Positions 1 to 7,897 of a DNA stretch of 22,287 nt are shown here, one piece after another. The DNA is from a virus. The notes below the pieces were generated by a model that was not told where the DNA came from, ran no database searches, and saw nothing but the letters and a program-made list of their open reading frames with translations. Position 1 is the first letter of the stretch; every line of letters begins with the position of its first letter. Location of the stretch: the IMG/VR virus record IMGVR_UViG_3300046517_000088, positions 1-22,287 of that record. One strand, given 5' to 3'. A program made the translations under genes and the position numbers.

Positions 1-25
1 CCCGTCAATCTACTACAGATTCAGC

Positions 26-790
26 TTAGCGCTGCGTTGCGACGTAGCGCGGCTGCGTACCGAGCTTGAGCACGCTTGCCGCCCACGTAGCTTGCTGCCA
101 CGTATCCGCGATCAGGTCGAGGTTGCCGCTGGCCGAAAGCTGAACGTACGGCCAGAAGAAATCCTTGTTCGAGCCGACCGGGTTATCGGACATGAAGCGC
201 AGCGAGCCGAAGACCTGAATGCCCTGGTCGATGACGAAGATGCGCTTGCCGTTGCCCGCTGTCCAGCCAATCGTGAGAACGTCATCGGGCATGATGTCCG
301 TAGCGTCGGACTCGATGTAAATCCGGCCGCCCGCGAGGTCGATCTCGTAGTTGCCAGCAGCAGCGACCGCGACTGCCGCCTTCATTACCGTCACGGCGGT
401 AACGTCGCGAAGACCTTGCGGATGGTCGGCGTCCACGCCCATCTGGAAGTACGCGCCGAGCACTGCATTCCAGTCCTGCGTAACCGGCGTAGCCGATGCA
501 GTCGTCTCCGTGTCCTGCACACCGAGGAACCACAGCGCGAGGTTCGCAACGTTCATGTTGTCGGATGCGAATGTGATCGTGTGGTCGTTTTGCAGCGTAA
601 CCGTCCGATCCTTCACCTTCAGACCGGACTGACTCGAATAGTGGTCGAGTTGGGTGTTCTGCTGAGCAAGCTGAACGCTCGGAACGTTGCCGAAGAACTT
701 CTCGGCCGTACCGGTCGTCGTGCCGGTCAGGAACTGATTGAAGAACAGTCGGCCACGGCCGACGACGAGATCGTCAATGTTCTGATCCAT
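26..790 (-). CDS. Major tail tube protein (lambda gpV position)
   Basis: A 254-residue protein, the last complete gene of the leftward series. It has no signal peptide or membrane segment and is rich in beta-prone Val, Thr and Asp stretches, as tail tube subunits are. The N-terminus (MDQNIDDLVVGRGRLFF) reads like the opening of phage tube proteins that form the inner hollow tube of a non-contractile tail. The length is close to lambda gpV (246 residues), and the gene follows U-like and Z-like genes exactly where V lies in lambda. ATG at 790 has GAGAGG upstream. The function rests mainly on gene order; a generic tail structural protein is the alternative. Confidence 0.72.
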   Translation of the reverse strand: MDQNIDDLVVGRGRLFFNQFLTGTTTGTAEKFFGNVPSVQLAQQNTQLDHYSSQSGLKVKDRTVTLQNDHTITFASDNMNVANLALWFLGVQDTETTASATPVTQDWNAVLGAYFQMGVDADHPQGLRDVTAVTVMKAAVAVAAAGNYEIDLAGGRIYIESDATDIMPDDVLTIGWTAGNGKRIFVIDQGIQVFGSLRFMSDNPVGSNKDFFWPYVQLSASGNLDLIADTWQQATWAASVLKLGTQPRYVATQR

Positions 791-823
791 ATACGCCTCT
801 CAAGGTTGATGAAGTAAAACGAC

Positions 824-1366
824 TTACTCGACCGTAACGTACGGCTGAGTGTTGTCGGTTTGAAATACCGCCCTCAAGGGCAGGTAGAAAAACGCCGTCG
901 ATGATACCTGATTGTCGGGCGGCCGGACCACTGAAGGGCCGATAAGTAGATCGGTTATGACGCCGCCGAGCCGGAACGCGACCGGATCGACGCCGAGGCC
1001 GGTACGTGGGTTCATCTGGATAACGCTCACCAGACGCTCCTGAACAGCAGCGCAGAGGAAGTACGCCGGGTCGGTCGGATTGGCCGTATCGTTCTGCGCG
1101 AAGCCTTGCAGAAGGATGTCCCACGTCTCGCTATATGCGTACTTGCCTGAGCCCGCGAAAACGCCGCTATCAGGGCGTCCACTTTCGAGGATCGACAGCA
1201 TAGGCAGCGGCGAGCTATCGGGGGCGTAGACCGTCTTGCCGCGAAACACCGAGGCCGACAGGTCGTACGCGTAGCCGTTCGCTGGCGTGATGCCCTGAAG
1301 GTGCGTCGTCAGCCGCTTCAGGATCGCAAGCCGACGCGGTAGCTGGTTAGCTGTTGGAATTGTCAT
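824..1366 (-). CDS. Tail terminator / minor tail protein U-like
   Basis: A 180-residue protein. Tail terminators cap the growing tail tube and join it to the head. The N-terminal part (ILKRLTTHLQGITPANGY) is typical of small phage tail-completion proteins that start with a helix followed by a short beta fold. Its ATG at 1366 overlaps the stop of the upstream Z-like gene (TGATG), so translation is probably coupled. Lambda gpU is shorter (131 residues), so the family assignment is by position and general look, not by a diagnostic motif. Confidence 0.55.
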   Translation of the reverse strand: MTIPTANQLPRRLAILKRLTTHLQGITPANGYAYDLSASVFRGKTVYAPDSSPLPMLSILESGRPDSGVFAGSGKYAYSETWDILLQGFAQNDTANPTDPAYFLCAAVQERLVSVIQMNPRTGLGVDPVAFRLGGVITDLLIGPSVVRPPDNQVSSTAFFYLPLRAVFQTDNTQPYVTVE

Positions 1367-1989
1367 CAGTCGCTCAGTCGAGTGAACTGCCGCAGGAACT
1401 CTGCGCCTACGTCATCCGCGATGTCCCCGCCAACTTCGTCGATGACTCCACGGAAAACCTGATTCACAGAAGGCCCATACAGCAGGAAGACGTTCGGGAA
1501 GAGTTGATACGCAGTGCCATTGTGGCGATTGCGGACCGACTCACCGGGCTTCACGCGGATCGCGAGGCCCATGTTGTACTGCGTCTCTGTCAACTGCGCA
1601 CCTTGTCGCAGCTTCACGAGAAACGCGTTCTTCATGTCGATACTTTGCCCTGGCTTCACCTGAACCGATACGCCACCCATCCGGGCCGTCTGCTGCGTCT
1701 GGCCGGGGTTCATGAAGCGGGCGAGGCTGGTAGGCCGGAACCGGCCGGTGATGACTGCCTCAAGATTCTCATCGGTCGCGCGCTGCGTGACGCTAAGGCG
1801 GTCGTTCTGAGTGAGGTAGTTGGTCGGGAAGGCGACTTGATCGTAGATCGCGTTAGAGATGCGCTTCATCCCTGACCGCGTTGCTACCTGATTGATCGCG
1901 AGGCGGGCCGCCTGCCGTGCTACGCCGGGTAGCCGGTCGATGTAGTCCGACAGGTTAGCCAGCGCATCGGCAGTTACGGTTACGCTCAT
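1366..1989 (-). CDS. Minor tail protein Z-like
   Basis: A 207-residue protein resembling the prophage minor tail protein Z family, which helps connect tail to head. An N-terminal helix (LSDYIDRLPGVARQAARLAI) is followed by the family-typical stretch NQVATRSGMKRISNAIYDQV and a middle part with repeated VKPG turns. Length fits lambda gpZ (192 residues). I chose ATG at 1989 over an upstream one at 2010, because 1989 makes an ATGA overlap with the end of the previous gene, usual in this operon. It sits between FII-like and U-like genes, as in lambda. Confidence 0.7.
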   Translation of the reverse strand: MSVTVTADALANLSDYIDRLPGVARQAARLAINQVATRSGMKRISNAIYDQVAFPTNYLTQNDRLSVTQRATDENLEAVITGRFRPTSLARFMNPGQTQQTARMGGVSVQVKPGQSIDMKNAFLVKLRQGAQLTETQYNMGLAIRVKPGESVRNRHNGTAYQLFPNVFLLYGPSVNQVFRGVIDEVGGDIADDVGAEFLRQFTRLSD

Positions 1990-2342
1990 CGGATTCTCAC
2001 GACGACCCAAATCTCTTCGATGGGTCCGTTAGGTGGCTCTTTCACGTCAAGCTGAAACTTATCGCCTGCCGCGTTGAGGGTGACGATACTGTTGCTCGAC
2101 AGAACGATGCCCTTGGAAGTTAGTTCCGGCCGGTTAAAAATCAGCCGGTCGATCCCCTCGACGGTTTGCGCCCATCCGGCGTTTTCGAGGTTCCCGAACC
2201 GGTTGATCTTGTCGTGCCAGCGAACGGTGATATCCAACGGCTCGTCGCCCGGAGCAACCACGACCGCAGCATCGACCTTCAGAACGTCGTGGACGGCCTG
2301 TCTGATCTCTGCCTTGGTCTCGGCCCAATCGAACGACGACAT
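1986..2342 (-). CDS. Head-tail joining protein, FII position
   Basis: A 118-residue protein, nearly the same length as lambda gpFII (117), located between the FI-position and Z-like genes. FII-type proteins form the head side of the head-tail interface. The sequence has an N-terminal amphipathic helix (MSSFDWAETKAEIRQAVHDVL) and then mostly beta-prone residues with a small-domain look. No catalytic motif is visible. ATG at 2342 lies 5 bases after the upstream stop and lacks a strong ribosome site, so coupling is likely. The gene contains a copy of the dispersed dyad at 2113-2127, which encodes Glu-Leu-Thr-Ser. Confidence 0.55.
   Translation of the reverse strand: MSSFDWAETKAEIRQAVHDVLKVDAAVVVAPGDEPLDITVRWHDKINRFGNLENAGWAQTVEGIDRLIFNRPELTSKGIVLSSNSIVTLNAAGDKFQLDVKEPPNGPIEEIWVVVRIR
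2113..2129. repeat. Dispersed dyad copy 1
   Basis: TTGGAAGTTAGTTCCGG, a copy of the TTGGAAGTNACTTCCAA dyad with one change in the right arm (AGTTCC for ACTTCC) and a lost AA end. It lies inside the FII-position gene. Confidence 0.75.
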
Positions 2343-2347
2343 GGCGA

Positions 2348-2767
2348 TTACAGGCCGCTATCGTCGGTCGAGGCGGCGTCCTTCTTGCCGCCATCCTTCT
2401 TCGAGTCGGTCGTTGTGCTCGCAGCGGCAGCGGCAGCTTCAGCGGCAGCAGCTTCAGCGGCAGCAGCGGCGGCAGCTTCAGCCTGAAGTGCCGCGTCGGT
2501 CTTCGTTGCGGCCTTCGATTCGTCGCCCTTACCGCCAGCGGCCTTGTAGGCGTCGATCTCTTCCTGCTTCGGCTTGCGGATCGACTCCGGAGCCTCGCGA
2601 TTCAGGTAGTCGAGTTCGTCCTGCGTCAGATCGACGACGAAACCCGGCTTGATGCGGATCAGCGGAGCGAGCATGCGCCGGATCGGCGTGCCGTTGAAAA
2701 TCTCGATCTTCTCTTTCGGCTCGCCGCGTGCGACGGTGATGGTGTGGACAGCGGTGCGGAGTGGCAT
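2348..2767 (-). CDS. Ala-rich head protein, FI position
   Basis: A 139-residue protein in the slot of lambda gpFI (132 residues), between the major capsid and FII-position genes. Residues 1-80 look folded (MPLRTAVHTITVARGEPKEK, then a Pro/Ile/Arg-rich segment). Residues about 90-122 are almost pure Ala with regularly spaced Glu, followed by a Ser/Thr/Asp/Lys-rich hydrophilic end. No catalytic motif is seen. ATG at 2767 has AAGGAAG upstream. An in-frame TTG at 2827 would extend the protein, but that extension is just the dispersed dyad and a hairpin. Role in DNA packaging or head completion is inferred from position only. Confidence 0.6.
   Translation of the reverse strand: MPLRTAVHTITVARGEPKEKIEIFNGTPIRRMLAPLIRIKPGFVVDLTQDELDYLNREAPESIRKPKQEEIDAYKAAGGKGDESKAATKTDAALQAEAAAAAAAEAAAAEAAAAAASTTTDSKKDGGKKDAASTDDSGL
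2421..2486. repeat. GCNGCN-type low-complexity tract
   Basis: A run of CAGCGG/CAGCTT hexamers coding on the minus strand for an Ala-rich helix with spaced Glu in the FI-position protein. Repeats of this kind change length easily by slippage. Confidence 0.7.
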
Positions 2768-2796
2768 TTGATCTTCCTTGATCTGGATGTGAGGCC

Positions 2797-2812
2797 GAGG
2801 CCCGAAGGCCCC
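2797..2812 (-). other. TTCG-loop hairpin after capsid gene
   Basis: On the minus strand this reads GGGGCC-TTCG-GGCCTC, a six-pair stem (one G-U pair) closed by a UUCG tetraloop. It lies directly after a copy of the dispersed dyad and 33 bases downstream of the capsid stop. There is no T-run, so it is not a classical terminator; RNA protection or processing after the highly expressed capsid gene is possible. Confidence 0.5.
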
Positions 2813-2827
2813 GGAAGTTACTTCCAA
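2813..2827. repeat. Dispersed dyad copy 2 (intergenic)
   Basis: GGAAGTTACTTCCAA, a perfect copy of the dyad core, in the 78-base gap between the major capsid gene and the FI-position gene. Confidence 0.85.
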
Positions 2828-2845
2828 CTACCCGGCTTACGCGAC

Positions 2846-3973
2846 TTAAGCTGCCGGTGCGACGTATCCCGGAGGGGTCAGCACGCCGGGGTAGCCTTCG
2901 AACAGGTTCGGGAAGCTCAGCACCGATGCCGTGACCTTCAGGGTGAACGAACAGTTCGGGTTCGTCGGGACCATCAGCGGAGCCGATTGGGTCATCGTGT
3001 ACGTCGTGCTCGGATCATCTTCGTCCCACATCTTCGGGAACATCGCGAGCGACTGAAGCTGCGCGTGACGGTCACGGATCGCACCGTACATGCGATAGCC
3101 GCCGATGCCCGAGCCGAAGCCGCAGACCGTACCGCTGTCGAGGAACGGAATCAACTGGCCGCTGCCGTCTTCATCTTCGTACGTGTCGCTGTACATCCAC
3201 AGATCGAGCGAGCCCATGCCGTTGCTGCCCGACAGTTTGCCCATGTACTCGAACGGCTCGCCCTTGATCGACGCGGTGTTGTAGTCGGTAGCCGAACCGC
3301 GATTGAATGCATTCAGCAGCGCCTGAACCTTCGCGTTTTCCGAGAACGCCTTCCACGCATCCGGCCCGAAGACCAGCGTGTCGATGGACGTGCCGGACAG
3401 CCACTGCACCAGACGACGGTGATGGTTGATGTCGTCGATGGGGTCCGAGGTCGATTGATCCCACGCAGCAGCGCCGGTGAAGGCCGCCGTCAGGTTCGGG
3501 TCACGACCGAAGTCCACCGTCACCAACGGGTAGTTGTCGCCTTCCAGCGTCACCTTCCCGTCGATCACTGCGCGAGCCGCCATCCACTCCCAACGGCGCG
3601 TGATGAACTCTTTCTCACGACGCATGTTGTCCGCGATGATCGCGTTGTAGCGCTCTTCAGCCGTCAGCGTGCCGCCGATGCCTTCGCCTGCGCGACGCGG
3701 GATCGCACGGCTCGGATCGACGACATGCTTCGGCTTGATGTAGCCCGGACGGAACGCCTTGCTCGTGTAGCCACGGTCGCGCATCACTTGACCCTGAACG
3801 TTCGGAGCGACGAACGGGGCAAGGCGGCGGTCACGCGGCAGCACGTCGAACATGATCGTGTCGGTGTCCGAGTTGACCTGATTCGGGAAGAAGTTCAGCC
3901 AGAAGGGCTTGAACGTTTCCTGAACCTGAAGAACCCCCAAGAGGGTGATTGTGTCGTAGATCGTGTATTCCAT
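2846..3973 (-). CDS. Major capsid protein (lambda gpE family)
   Basis: A 375-residue protein of the HK97-fold lambda gpE family, which builds the icosahedral head shell. Family-like features in order: an N-terminal arm (LQVQETFKPFWLNFFP), the RDRRLAPFVAP segment, GYTSKAFRPGYIKPKHVVDP, an E-loop helix with REKEFITRRWEWMAARAVIDG, and a C-terminal part with FGSGIGGYRMYG and PLMVPTNPN. Lambda gpE has 341 residues. ATG at 3973 has AGGAGAAGTTTGCG upstream. It follows the decoration protein gene as in lambda. This is one of the safest calls in the window. Confidence 0.93.
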   Translation of the reverse strand: MEYTIYDTITLLGVLQVQETFKPFWLNFFPNQVNSDTDTIMFDVLPRDRRLAPFVAPNVQGQVMRDRGYTSKAFRPGYIKPKHVVDPSRAIPRRAGEGIGGTLTAEERYNAIIADNMRREKEFITRRWEWMAARAVIDGKVTLEGDNYPLVTVDFGRDPNLTAAFTGAAAWDQSTSDPIDDINHHRRLVQWLSGTSIDTLVFGPDAWKAFSENAKVQALLNAFNRGSATDYNTASIKGEPFEYMGKLSGSNGMGSLDLWMYSDTYEDEDGSGQLIPFLDSGTVCGFGSGIGGYRMYGAIRDRHAQLQSLAMFPKMWDEDDPSTTYTMTQSAPLMVPTNPNCSFTLKVTASVLSFPNLFEGYPGVLTPPGYVAPAA

Positions 3974-4045
3974 CGCAAACTTCTCCTAGTGTGGTTTTAA
4001 ACCGGATGGCAGCATGTACTAGCCTGCCCGTTACTGCTCGGCCGA

Positions 4046-4429
4046 TTAGCCGGTCAGCACCCCGACTTGCAGGATGCGGCCATCCAGCGCCTTTTTCATG
4101 TCCAGCAAAGTCGTACCAGCAGGCTTCACCAGAATCTCGAAGTTGAAGAACCCACCGACGAAGGTAGGGCCGTTCGCGGGCGTCGCCGCTGCCGTGGTAA
4201 TCGGCTGAGCCGCGATACCGACGATCTCGTTCGTCGTGTCCACAGCCGCCTTGTCCCACGGTACGAGATTACCCGCAGCGTTGCGCGCCATCACCGTATA
4301 TTGCTTGATGGTCTGGCCGCCTTCGTAGGTGTTGCTTTCCGACACTACGTCGATGTCGCCCGCATACACATGAACCGGGTTCAGGGAGCCCAAGCTGCCG
4401 CCAGCAGCCAAATCGCCATTTCCAAACAT
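4046..4429 (-). CDS. Head decoration protein (lambda gpD family)
   Basis: A 127-residue protein of the gpD family, trimers of which sit on the expanded head and stabilise it. Typical features are an early Gly/Asn/Pro stretch followed by VHVYAGDIDVVSE, a central YTVMARNAAGNLVPWDKAAVD, and a Gly-rich GGFFNFEILVKP segment before the C-terminal helix. Lambda gpD is 110 residues. ATG at 4429 has AGGAGAG upstream. It lies between the protease/scaffold gene and the capsid gene, as expected. Confidence 0.88.
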   Translation of the reverse strand: MFGNGDLAAGGSLGSLNPVHVYAGDIDVVSESNTYEGGQTIKQYTVMARNAAGNLVPWDKAAVDTTNEIVGIAAQPITTAAATPANGPTFVGGFFNFEILVKPAGTTLLDMKKALDGRILQVGVLTG

Positions 4430-4468
4430 GTTTCTCTCCTAAGAGTTGATAAACGATTGAGCCGGGGC

Positions 4469-4930
4469 TTACGCCTTAGCCTCGATTTTCTTGCCGGTTG
4501 CTTTCGCCTGGCTGGCAAGAATTCGGTCCGCGTGCGACATCTCCTGCCCGCCGCCAGCACCGGCCGAAGCACTTTCGCCAGCGCCCACGTTCGGATGCTT
4601 GCCGGAGTTCATTGCTTCGGTGAACGCCGACGCCGTTTCTTTGGAAGTAACTTCCGTCGCCGCCTTCGCGCCAGCCTCGACGCCAGCAACCGCGAGCATC
4701 TTCTTCGCGTCTTCGACCGACATCTCGGTATTCAGCGCGAGATGGTTAGCGAGCGCCGGACGGCTTTTCGCTTCTTCGCTGTTCAGGATGCCGCTCATGC
4801 GCTCGCGCTCGGCGGTCCGAACAGCCTGCTCGTTGACAGGCGCTGCCTGCGTGGTCGATGCTGCTGCCGCAGCCGCTGAGAGTTGTGCCGCTGCTGCTGC
4901 GTCTGCTGCTGCTTTTTCTTCCGGGGTCAT
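4469..4930 (-). CDS. Nested in-frame scaffold protein (Nu3-like)
   Basis: An in-frame internal ATG at 4930 (codon 321 of the protease) is preceded by AGGAG at 4937-4941, six bases upstream. That is ideal ribosome-site spacing inside a coding region. It would yield a 153-residue protein starting MTPEEKAAADAAAAAQLSAA: Ala-rich, charged and helical, with a Gly/Ser-rich hinge (NVGAGESASAGAGGG) and a basic end (KATGKKIEAKA). Lambda makes its scaffold Nu3 from an internal start in gene C, in the same place. The start site is directly visible; the scaffold role is from family knowledge. Confidence 0.75.
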   Translation of the reverse strand: MTPEEKAAADAAAAAQLSAAAAAASTTQAAPVNEQAVRTAERERMSGILNSEEAKSRPALANHLALNTEMSVEDAKKMLAVAGVEAGAKAATEVTSKETASAFTEAMNSGKHPNVGAGESASAGAGGGQEMSHADRILASQAKATGKKIEAKA

Positions 4931-5890
4931 CGCATTCTCCTGTCCAGATTGGTCGTCATCATCGTCATTGCTGCCCGAACCATTCGGGTCAGCGTCCTCT
5001 TTGTCGTCCGCGTTCATGACGGCTTCCTGATACGCGGTCAACGCTTTTGATGGCGCTGCCACGATATCAATCAGTCCGACCGACTCCGCTTCTGACGCTC
5101 GATACACGCGGGCCTGCGTATCGCGTACCGCTTGCTCGCTCATACCGCGATTACGCGCTACGAGTGCTGCGAAGGCGTCCATCGACAGATCGACGTTGGC
5201 CTGAATGCTCTGCTTCATCTCTGCGGTCAAATCTTCGTACGGGTTGCCATCGACCTTGTGATCTCCGGCAGTGATGAACTGCACTTCGATCCCGGCCTTC
5301 TGCAACATGTTCTTGTACCCGACCCACATTACGACGACGCCGATGCTACCAGCGTATCCCGAGGGCGTCACGACGATCTTGCTTGCGCATGATGCAACCG
5401 CGTACGCCGCCGAGCAGCAGAACGAATCTACAACCGCTACTGTCGCTTTCTCGCTGCGCAACGCGAACAGATCGTCGCACAACTCGAAGCAGCCTGCGGC
5501 CTCACCGCCGCCGCTGTTCACGTCGTACAGAATCGTGTGAACATCAGGGTCTGCGGCGGCGGCTTGGGCCTGCGAGCGGATGAAATTATAGCCGGTGAGC
5601 CAAGACCAGCCGTAGCTGAAGCGATTGACCAGCATTCCGTGAACCGGGATGATCGCGACGCCATCGGCATACGCAAACGGCTTTGACTGCTGCGTGTTCT
5701 CCGGAAAACCGTATGCCGACAGAAGCTGCTTCGAGCGATGGGTATCTGCTGAAGCCTGCTCAAGACCTTCGTCAACTTCCATGAGTTGTTGGAAGAAGGC
5801 CGTCAGTTTCGTCTGCTCCTGCGGCCACATGAGTTGCTCTCGCATGTTCATGCGGTTGGCGATTGAGAGCGCGAAAGAGTTGGTCGCCAT
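4469..5890 (-). CDS. S49-family head maturation protease (lambda gpC-like)
   Basis: A 473-residue head protease with a C-terminal scaffold part. Residues about 75-285 are an SppA/S49 serine-protease domain: VNSGGGEAAG (124-133, oxyanion region), the nucleophile Ser160 in CCSAAYAVAS (equivalent to the SppA SGxYY region), and GSIGV at 181-185. A linker rich in Asp (309-313) follows. From about 321 the chain is Ala/Glu/Lys-rich and helical, like a scaffold. ATG at 5890 overlaps the portal stop (TGATG). The C-terminal region is also likely made separately from an internal start at 4930. A copy of the dyad at 4641-4655 encodes Glu-Val-Thr-Ser in the scaffold part. Confidence 0.9.
   Translation of the reverse strand: MATNSFALSIANRMNMREQLMWPQEQTKLTAFFQQLMEVDEGLEQASADTHRSKQLLSAYGFPENTQQSKPFAYADGVAIIPVHGMLVNRFSYGWSWLTGYNFIRSQAQAAAADPDVHTILYDVNSGGGEAAGCFELCDDLFALRSEKATVAVVDSFCCSAAYAVASCASKIVVTPSGYAGSIGVVVMWVGYKNMLQKAGIEVQFITAGDHKVDGNPYEDLTAEMKQSIQANVDLSMDAFAALVARNRGMSEQAVRDTQARVYRASEAESVGLIDIVAAPSKALTAYQEAVMNADDKEDADPNGSGSNDDDDDQSGQENAMTPEEKAAADAAAAAQLSAAAAAASTTQAAPVNEQAVRTAERERMSGILNSEEAKSRPALANHLALNTEMSVEDAKKMLAVAGVEAGAKAATEVTSKETASAFTEAMNSGKHPNVGAGESASAGAGGGQEMSHADRILASQAKATGKKIEAKA
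4641..4655. repeat. Dispersed dyad copy 3
   Basis: TTGGAAGTAACTTCC, a perfect core copy inside the scaffold part of the protease gene. Confidence 0.85.
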
Positions 5891-7638
5891 CAGTTATTCC
5901 CCTTGTTCGTGGTGCTGTCGCTGTTCGTCGTGCTGGCGTTGTTCTGATTGTCGTCAGCCGGACCGCCAGTGCCGCTTTGCAGCGTGCGCGAGGATACATC
6001 GGTGTTCAGGTTCAGATCGTACTTCTCGATCAGCTTTTGCTCGCGGGCGAGTTGCTCGAAGTTCTTGCGGAAGTCCGTACCGAGGCGGGCAGATTCGCGC
6101 TCGTACGTAGACAGACCGCCCTTGACACGCAGCAGCGCTGCCTGCGTTTCCTTCATCTCGTCGATCTGGCCTTGCGATGCTCCAATCCAGTCTGCGACCG
6201 AGAAGGCTTCCTTCATCAGCGGCAGATAGAAGTAGTCACGCGTCATTCCGGGCGGCAACGGCAGCATCTTCTCTGCAATCATCTCTTCGAGACAAAGCTG
6301 ATAGATGTTGTTCGCCAGCCGGTCTGCTACGACCTTCTTACGCGACTGCATGAAGCGCCACGTATTCGCCATACTCGCACGAGCCGACGAGTAGTTCGTT
6401 TTCGTATAGTCGCGGCTGAACTCTTCGTATGAGAGTCCGAGCGCTGCCGCGATGTGACGCAGAAGCGAGACTTCGAAGTCACTTCCAACGCCGCCCGGAG
6501 TCCCCATCGGCGTCAGGTTAAGTTTCGTGCCGGGGAACAGGTGTGGAATCTTCGCGCTGTCGAGCTTGATGTTGCCAGAGGCTTCCATGTACTGATTCAG
6601 AGCGGCCATGTACGCGCCGATCTGGCCGAGCCATGCCTCATTACCTTGACCCGGCAGAACCGGCGTCGTGCCGGGGCCGCCCATCAATTGATACACAGCG
6701 TCGCGCGGCAGTTCCGACTCGATGGCCGCCGCATAGCTCGCGTTGATGACTGCGTTCTGAAGCGTGATCTCCTGAAACTGCTTGGTCATCCGCATCTGCT
6801 TCAGTACGGAAACCATGTCACTGATGCCTCGCGTCTGCGAGATACGCATCTGCTCGACGATGTGAATGACCTGTTTGCGGCCCCACGGCTTCTCGGCGGC
6901 TATCTCGTCCCACCTGTATGAGTTCGGGTCGATCACTTCAGTCGGATACGCGCCGCGAATGGTGTAGGCGAGCGGCCGACCTCGATCATCGAGCCGAACT
7001 CCGCGACGCAGGTTCGGGGTGTCCGGAGTGTTATTCGGGTTCGACAGACGGTCGGGCGAGAGTAGTTGGATGGCGGTCTTCAATGGTCGCTGGCCGTCCG
7101 ACTTCTTGCTGAGCCATTCGCTCGTCGCCAGCACTTCACCGGCCGGGACATACGTACCGATGGCGAGACGAATGATGTCGGTGAACGTGTTGCGCCTCGA
7201 TGCGTCGAGCCAGCACGACTCGGATGAAGCGATCAGGCCGAACAGGCTCTCGACGGTAAGCTGAAACTCTTCCGCCCAACCGGCGAGATCGGCCTTCGTC
7301 CCCATGATCTTCCCGATGGCGACATGATCCGGCTTCGCGTTGAGACGGTACTCCGCGCCGACGATGCTATCCCGGTGAATCTGTACTGCGCCGGAAGCGT
7401 AGCCGTCGTTCTGCACCATGTCGCGCGAGCGCGCATCAGCCAGGGGCTTGACAATGTTGATCTGCTGATCTGGCGAAGTCATCGCAGGCCGCCAATCCAC
7501 TGTCTCGCGGTGCCGTCGCTCCGCGCCTTCGAAGCCAGCACCGCGGAATGGCGCAACGTCCGAGCCGAAGAACGACATCTGCTCGGATGGAGCGCTGGCC
7601 GCCAGTGCCGCCTGCTTCAGCTTGAGAATCTCGCTCAT
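5890..7638 (-). CDS. Portal protein (lambda gpB family)
   Basis: A 582-residue protein of the lambda-type portal family; a dodecamer forms the DNA entry vertex and docks the terminase. Recognisable segments are DWRPAMTSPDQQIN near residue 50, LADARSRDMVQNDGYASGAV, IVGAEYRLNAKPD, the central RRGVRLDDRGRPLAYTIRG, and ALGLSYEEFSRDYTKTNYSS around residue 410, which is strongly conserved in this family. Lambda gpB has 533 residues. The C-terminal end is Asn/Ser/Thr-rich and likely flexible. ATG at 7638 has AAAGGGA upstream. It contains a dyad copy at 6474-6488. Confidence 0.93.
   Translation of the reverse strand: MSEILKLKQAALAASAPSEQMSFFGSDVAPFRGAGFEGAERRHRETVDWRPAMTSPDQQINIVKPLADARSRDMVQNDGYASGAVQIHRDSIVGAEYRLNAKPDHVAIGKIMGTKADLAGWAEEFQLTVESLFGLIASSESCWLDASRRNTFTDIIRLAIGTYVPAGEVLATSEWLSKKSDGQRPLKTAIQLLSPDRLSNPNNTPDTPNLRRGVRLDDRGRPLAYTIRGAYPTEVIDPNSYRWDEIAAEKPWGRKQVIHIVEQMRISQTRGISDMVSVLKQMRMTKQFQEITLQNAVINASYAAAIESELPRDAVYQLMGGPGTTPVLPGQGNEAWLGQIGAYMAALNQYMEASGNIKLDSAKIPHLFPGTKLNLTPMGTPGGVGSDFEVSLLRHIAAALGLSYEEFSRDYTKTNYSSARASMANTWRFMQSRKKVVADRLANNIYQLCLEEMIAEKMLPLPPGMTRDYFYLPLMKEAFSVADWIGASQGQIDEMKETQAALLRVKGGLSTYERESARLGTDFRKNFEQLAREQKLIEKYDLNLNTDVSSRTLQSGTGGPADDNQNNASTTNSDSTTNKGNN
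6474..6488. repeat. Dispersed dyad copy 4
   Basis: CGAAGTCACTTCCAA, one mismatch from the core at its left end, inside the portal gene. Here it is read in a different frame (encoding Gly-Ser-Asp-Phe), so the DNA and not a peptide is conserved. Confidence 0.75.
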
Positions 7639-7647
7639 GGCATCCCT

Positions 7648-7887
7648 TTAGAAAATGAACCGAAACGCGGTCGGCATCGTGGACTTATCCACAAGGCCGA
7701 GTTGCGACTTCAGGTCGTCGATATACGCCTTCAGCTTGTCGGCGTCGGCGGCTGTGAACGTCACGCGTTCGCCGTTCTGGTCTACTACGGTCGATGCCAG
7801 TCTTCCGGTCATCAGCTTGTGATACGCAAGAGTCGCGTCCGCAAGCTGTTGCGTCAGCAATACCTGTTGGTCCGGCGTCAGTGCCAT
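7648..7887 (-). CDS. gpW-like head-tail connector
   Basis: A 79-residue protein of the lambda gpW type (68 residues), which binds the portal after packaging and is needed before tail attachment. N-terminal helix (PDQQVLLTQQLADATLAYHK), a short beta hairpin (RLASTVVDQNGERVTFTAAD) and a second helix (ADKLKAYIDDLKSQLG) match the gpW fold. ATG at 7887 is chosen over longer in-frame options because TAGGAG sits about 9 bases upstream and overlaps the terminase stop. It lies between terminase and portal, exactly as W does in lambda. Confidence 0.88.
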   Translation of the reverse strand: MALTPDQQVLLTQQLADATLAYHKLMTGRLASTVVDQNGERVTFTAADADKLKAYIDDLKSQLGLVDKSTMPTAFRFIF

Positions 7888-7897
7888 TGTGATTCTC

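Noticed and set aside
92-817. Rightward 241-codon open frame
   Set aside because: Antisense shadow of the tail tube gene; no ribosome site, Arg/Val-rich composition with no recognisable domain.
2421-2486. CRISPR-like or VNTR array
   Set aside because: Repeats are hexamers without spacers and code for an Ala-rich helix; no CRISPR array or cas gene is present. The Cas4-like nuclease at 15437 is a DUF2800 phage protein.
2744-4000. Rightward 418-codon open frame
   Set aside because: Antisense to the capsid gene, which is a certain call; arginine/histidine-rich shadow composition.
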